Virus record (IMG/VR): IMGVR_UViG_3300003323_000399
Coordinates: 1-31,243 of that record
Direction: 5' to 3' (one strand)
Length of the DNA: 31,243 bases
Origin: a virus
The position numbers and the translations under genes were made by a program. The notes beneath the pieces were generated by a model. That model made no database searches. It saw only the letters and a program-made list of their open reading frames with translations, and was not told the origin of the DNA. Of this stretch, positions 28,210 to 31,243 are shown one piece after another (position 1 is the first letter of the stretch; every line of letters starts with the position of its first letter).

Positions 28210-29632
28210 TAACATCCCGCTGCCGATGGGAAGCTATCGCCTGCCGGTGCCCGAGGCATCGTGCCGGCGGCTGGTGAATGTCTTTCCGATCGCATCGCCG
28301 CCCGACAAGCCGAGCCGCGATCCGGTGACGCTCGTGCGTGCCCCCGGCATCCGCGCTTGGGGTGACACCTCGCAGCCCGAAGTTCGAGGCGGCGTCGTGA
28401 TGAACGGGACGCTATACGTCGTCGCCGGTGCGAAGGTTTACAGCGTCGCGTCCAACGGCACGGTGACTGCGCTCTCGGGCGCGAATGTCTCGGGCAACGG
28501 CGTGTGCCGAGTTCAGACGAACGGAACGTCGATCGTTATCACGCCAGGCGACGGCACGATGTACACGACCGACGGCACGTTGGTTTCGCAAAGCGCCGAT
28601 CCGGTGATCGTCTCCGGTGCCGGCGTGGCCGATGTTGATTTCCTCGATCAATACTTCGTGCTCCGTCGTCGCAACACGGCGCAGTTGATCAACAGCGGGC
28701 TGAACGCGCTCACCTTCAACGCACTCGACGTGACGACGATCGACGGCGCACCCGATAAGCTCACCGGGTTGCTAGTCAACAATCGCGAAATCATCCTGCC
28801 CGGCGAGAGTTCGACGGAACGGTGGTACAACGCCGCGAACCCGACGGGCTCGCCGTTCTCGCGCTCACCACAGGGCTTTTATCAGAACCTCGGATGCGCG
28901 GCGGGCGCCTCGATCGCGAATCAGGACAACGCGCCGTCGATGCTCGCGAACGATCGCACGATCCGGCGTCTCGGGTCGGTGTGGCAAAAAATCTCCCATG
29001 ACGGCATCGACGGCGAAGTGGCTCGCTTCGGCGTCGTAAGCGACTGCATCGCGATCCCGTTCACTCACGAGGGCCACCTCTTTACGGCATGGACGTTCCC
29101 CAATGCGGGTCGAACGTTCGTCATGGATTTCAACACCGGTGAGTGGCATGAGCGCGAATCGCGCATCAACACTGCCTCGATCGGCCGGTGGCGTCCGTCG
29201 ATGATTATCGAAGCGTACGGCATGCAGATCGTCGGCGATTCCATGTCCGGCAAGCTCGGCATTCTCGACCCCGATACGCACGAGGAATGGGGCGAGCCGC
29301 AAACGGTGCGGTGGACCTATCAGCCGCTGTATTCGGAGCGCGAGCGCGCTTCGTTCCGCCGCCTCGAACTCGGCATCGGCGCGGGGCGCGGCACGGCGAC
29401 GGGGCAGGGCTCGAACCCGCTTCTAACGCTGTTCATCAGCAACGACGGCGGAAATACGTTCCCGCTTGTGCGCCCGGTGAAGGAACTCGGGAAGCTCGGG
29501 GAATACCGCCGCCGCGTGCAGTATCACAACCTGGGCGAATCACGAGCGCGCGTCTTCGCGTGCGAGGTGTCCGATCCGATTCGTCTATTCGCAATCGATA
29601 CGCTCTACGACGCTGACGGGGTTCGTCCATGA
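28202..29632 (+). CDS. Packaged DNA stabilization protein, P22 gp10-like
   Basis: 476 residues from ATG 28202. In P22 this protein is the tail hub between gp4 and the needle. N-terminal MGNNIPLPMGSYRLPVPEAS, C-R-R-L-V-N-V-F-P is typical ('...S-C-x-R-L-V-N-x-Y'). There follows a beta-propeller-like run (GGVVMNGTLYVVAGAKVYSV, VVDFLDQYFVLRR-type strands, N-R-E-I-I-L-P-G-E-S-S-T-E-R-W-Y-N). Late parts: FVMDFNTGEWHERES, DPDTHEEWG, RRRVQYHNLGESRARVFACE. It overlaps the oxygenase gene by 4 bp. Confidence 0.85.
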   Translation: MGNNIPLPMGSYRLPVPEASCRRLVNVFPIASPPDKPSRDPVTLVRAPGIRAWGDTSQPEVRGGVVMNGTLYVVAGAKVYSVASNGTVTALSGANVSGNGVCRVQTNGTSIVITPGDGTMYTTDGTLVSQSADPVIVSGAGVADVDFLDQYFVLRRRNTAQLINSGLNALTFNALDVTTIDGAPDKLTGLLVNNREIILPGESSTERWYNAANPTGSPFSRSPQGFYQNLGCAAGASIANQDNAPSMLANDRTIRRLGSVWQKISHDGIDGEVARFGVVSDCIAIPFTHEGHLFTAWTFPNAGRTFVMDFNTGEWHERESRINTASIGRWRPSMIIEAYGMQIVGDSMSGKLGILDPDTHEEWGEPQTVRWTYQPLYSERERASFRRLELGIGAGRGTATGQGSNPLLTLFISNDGGNTFPLVRPVKELGKLGEYRRRVQYHNLGESRARVFACEVSDPIRLFAIDTLYDADGVRP

Positions 29633-30285
29633 CCGCTCTAGTTGATGCCAACGGCAATGCATTCGTCGAACGCCCGCAACCCGGCGTGCTCGTGATCGAT
29701 GATTTTTCGCAGTACGCCCACGCCGCGCGACAGTCCGCGCTCGAAGCAGGGTTCGGCACGTGGCGCCCGAGCAAAGGCGAAGTCGGATCGTCGGTGTACG
29801 ACGGCATGGGATTCTGGGGTGATCACGCCATGCTGCTGTTGCCGCTCAATTGGCACATGGGCGTCGGGATCATCCCGAACTCTATGTTTTTCCGTGTCAC
29901 CAACGCCGACACCGAAGCGGCTTACGTGCACTCCGATCGCGAGATGGGCGCATATACCGCGATCGTGTATCTCAGCGATCACGACGACGAACGGTTCGGC
30001 ACCGGGTTCTATCGCAACAAGCGCACCGGCGAGACGCGCATGCGTTCGTTCGCTGAGCTGCGCACGGTGCCGGAAGAGTTCGAGCGGCTGAAAGCGGAAA
30101 TGACCGGCGGATCTGCCGATGACTGGGAAGAAACTTCGTTCGTGCGAGGGAAGTTCAACCGCGCCGTCATATTCGAGGCGCCACTTTTCCACGCTCGATC
30201 GCCGAAGCATGGCTACGCGTCTACGCCCGAAGACGGTCGCCTCGTGTGGGCGTGTCACTTCACCTTTATGCGAGGGCCACAGTAA
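29629..30285 (+). CDS. 2OG-Fe(II) oxygenase-like protein (DUF6445-like) in the virion operon
   Basis: 218 residues from ATG 29629 (ATGA overlap). Such enzymes use iron and 2-oxoglutarate to hydroxylate substrates. Iron ligands appear as H101 and D103 (Y-V-H-S-D-R-E) and H188 (L-F-H-A-R-S-P); R204 in G-R-L-V-W-A could bind 2-oxoglutarate. Strand A-Y-T-A-I-V-Y-L-S-D after HxD and T-G-F-Y-R-N match the double-stranded beta helix. Placed between tail hub and DNA-transfer-like genes with tight overlaps. Substrate unknown: virion protein, DNA or host protein are open options. Confidence 0.75.
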   Translation: MTALVDANGNAFVERPQPGVLVIDDFSQYAHAARQSALEAGFGTWRPSKGEVGSSVYDGMGFWGDHAMLLLPLNWHMGVGIIPNSMFFRVTNADTEAAYVHSDREMGAYTAIVYLSDHDDERFGTGFYRNKRTGETRMRSFAELRTVPEEFERLKAEMTGGSADDWEETSFVRGKFNRAVIFEAPLFHARSPKHGYASTPEDGRLVWACHFTFMRGPQ

Positions 30286-31243
30286 TGGCTGAGATTTGGG
30301 GCGCAGCGATCGTCGTCGGCGGAACGTTGCTCGGGACCGCGTACCAAGCCGACCAAGCGAAGAAAGCGGGCAAGACTGCCGCAGCAGGCACCGACGCAGC
30401 CATCGCCGAGCAGCGACGACAGTTCGATCTGACGCGCCTCGATAACGCGCCGTATCTGAACATCGGTCGCGGTGCGCTCGCGTTGCTCGGTGCGCCCTAC
30501 GGGCTTTCGACGGGCGGCGGATCGAATCTGATCGGAGGCCCGAACGCTGAGACGTTCGCCGGTGCGGCTCCGGTGAACCAGTTCGCACCCGTGACCGGTG
30601 ACGTTCTCGGCGGCAAATGGAACGTAGGCGGATCGCTCGTCAACTCCGGCAAGCTCGGTAGCCTCGGGAAGTTGCTCGATCCTGCGGCGGCGATCTTCGG
30701 CTCGAAGCATGGCGACGAAAATCGCAACCTGAAGGCGTTCGCCGCTGAGTCTGGCGTGATGCAGCTCCCCGACGGTCGGCTCGCGCTGCCTGACGGAACG
30801 ATTTTCAATGAAGATCAACTGCGAGACGTTGCCGGCACGTGGTACGGAGCTGTGCACGCGCCCGACGGCAATCAAGCCGACTGGCAGCAGAAGTGGGATT
30901 CGCTGCGCACGTCGCTCGGGGGCGGTAGTGCGGGCAACACGATCGACATGCAGAAGGACGCTAGCGGCGCGTGGGTTCCCACCGCTGGCGGGGGTGTATC
31001 GCCAACGATGCAGGTTGGGCCGGGTACGGGCGGCGCGAATGGTTCGACACCTGGCGGAGTATCGGGCACGCCGGACTACTCGAATTTCTTCGCGTCGCCC
31101 GACTTTAAGTTCCGCCAGCAACAGGGTGAGCAGGCGATCACTCGAAACCAAGCCGCGCTCGGCGGGCTCGCGAGCGGAAACACGGGAACGGCGTTGGTCG
31201 ATTACAGCTCGAAGCTCGCGGCGGGGGAGTATGGGAATTACTT
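30285..31243 (+). CDS. Virion DNA-transfer-like protein (5' part; runs off the window)
   Basis: ATG 30285 overlaps the previous stop by one base (TAATG); the frame stays open for 319 codons to the right edge. N-terminus MAEIWGAAIVVGGTLLGTAY is a short hydrophobic segment, then charged helix (QAKKAGKTAAAGTDAAIAEQ). A Gly-rich middle follows. The last ~50 visible residues (YSNFFASPDFKFRQQQGEQA, I-T-R-N-Q-A-A-L-G-G-L-A-S-G, then VDYSSKLAAGEYGNY) are a familiar module in phage ejected/DNA-transfer or minor tail proteins: 'F..SP.Y.FR...G..A'. It probably enters the host with the DNA. The end is not visible. Confidence 0.7.
   Translation, partial: MAEIWGAAIVVGGTLLGTAYQADQAKKAGKTAAAGTDAAIAEQRRQFDLTRLDNAPYLNIGRGALALLGAPYGLSTGGGSNLIGGPNAETFAGAAPVNQFAPVTGDVLGGKWNVGGSLVNSGKLGSLGKLLDPAAAIFGSKHGDENRNLKAFAAESGVMQLPDGRLALPDGTIFNEDQLRDVAGTWYGAVHAPDGNQADWQQKWDSLRTSLGGGSAGNTIDMQKDASGAWVPTAGGGVSPTMQVGPGTGGANGSTPGGVSGTPDYSNFFASPDFKFRQQQGEQAITRNQAALGGLASGNTGTALVDYSSKLAAGEYGNY

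Noticed and set aside
26893-28215. Leftward open frame of 440 codons
   Set aside because: Antisense to the coat and gp4-like genes, Arg/His-rich composition typical of a GC-rich shadow frame.
30255-31151. Leftward open frame of 298 codons
   Set aside because: Antisense to the DNA-transfer-like gene, whose frame is open to the window edge and has recognisable sequence; the leftward one does not.

Overview
The window is part of a double-stranded DNA phage or prophage genome, clearly GC-rich (about 60 % by eye), with dense gene packing, many GTG starts and many 1-14 bp gene overlaps (ATGA, GTGA, TAATG). The virion genes are of the P22 podovirus type: terminase, P22-like portal, scaffold, P22-like coat, gp4-like and gp10-like head-tail proteins, and a start of a DNA-transfer-like protein. 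Composition and lysis genes point to a Gram-negative proteobacterial host. No integrase, CI-like repressor, phage RNA polymerase, tRNA or CRISPR array was seen, so lifestyle cannot be settled. The left edge (tail fibre) and right edge (virion interior) would meet sensibly on a circular or circularly permuted map.

Layout. (1) 1-2832, rightward: tail fibre genes, then a lysis cassette with two holin-like membrane proteins, a secreted FN3-like protein and a GH24 endolysin. (2) 2920-12822, leftward: a cluster of small, mostly unknown genes (2920-6315, including two 40-43 residue membrane proteins that are easy to miss), then a replication/recombination block: family A DNA polymerase, DUF2815-type ssDNA-binding protein, a DUF2800 PD-(D/E)XK nuclease with a Cas4-like cysteine set, and a proline-rich protein. 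(3) 12901-19199, rightward: SF2 helicase, VRR-NUC nuclease, a minimal TetR-type DNA-binding protein, small zinc-ribbon proteins and a primase/VirE-type helicase. (4) 19200-19474: non-coding, with a large imperfect inverted repeat built of repeated TTACGACC units, a GATC cluster and a DnaA-box-like site; this is my candidate replication origin. (5) 19475-20723: small conserved phage genes. (6) 20732-31243: a regulatory leader with terminator, then packaging and virion genes, with a 2OG-Fe(II) oxygenase-like gene inside the virion operon.

The most striking feature is a 16-bp palindrome, TTGACGGCGCCGTCAA, found with small changes in at least seven intergenic places (plus two degenerate copies and one copy inside a gene), almost always just upstream of an early-region gene or operon. 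Its half-site TTGACG is itself a good -35 hexamer, and at 16881 it is followed 16 bp later by TGTAAT. In three places the TGA of the palindrome is also the stop codon of the gene before it. It looks like a phage-wide operator/promoter element that coordinates the divergent early operons. The TetR-like protein at 15999-16292 is the only candidate regulator visible in the window; that link is inference.
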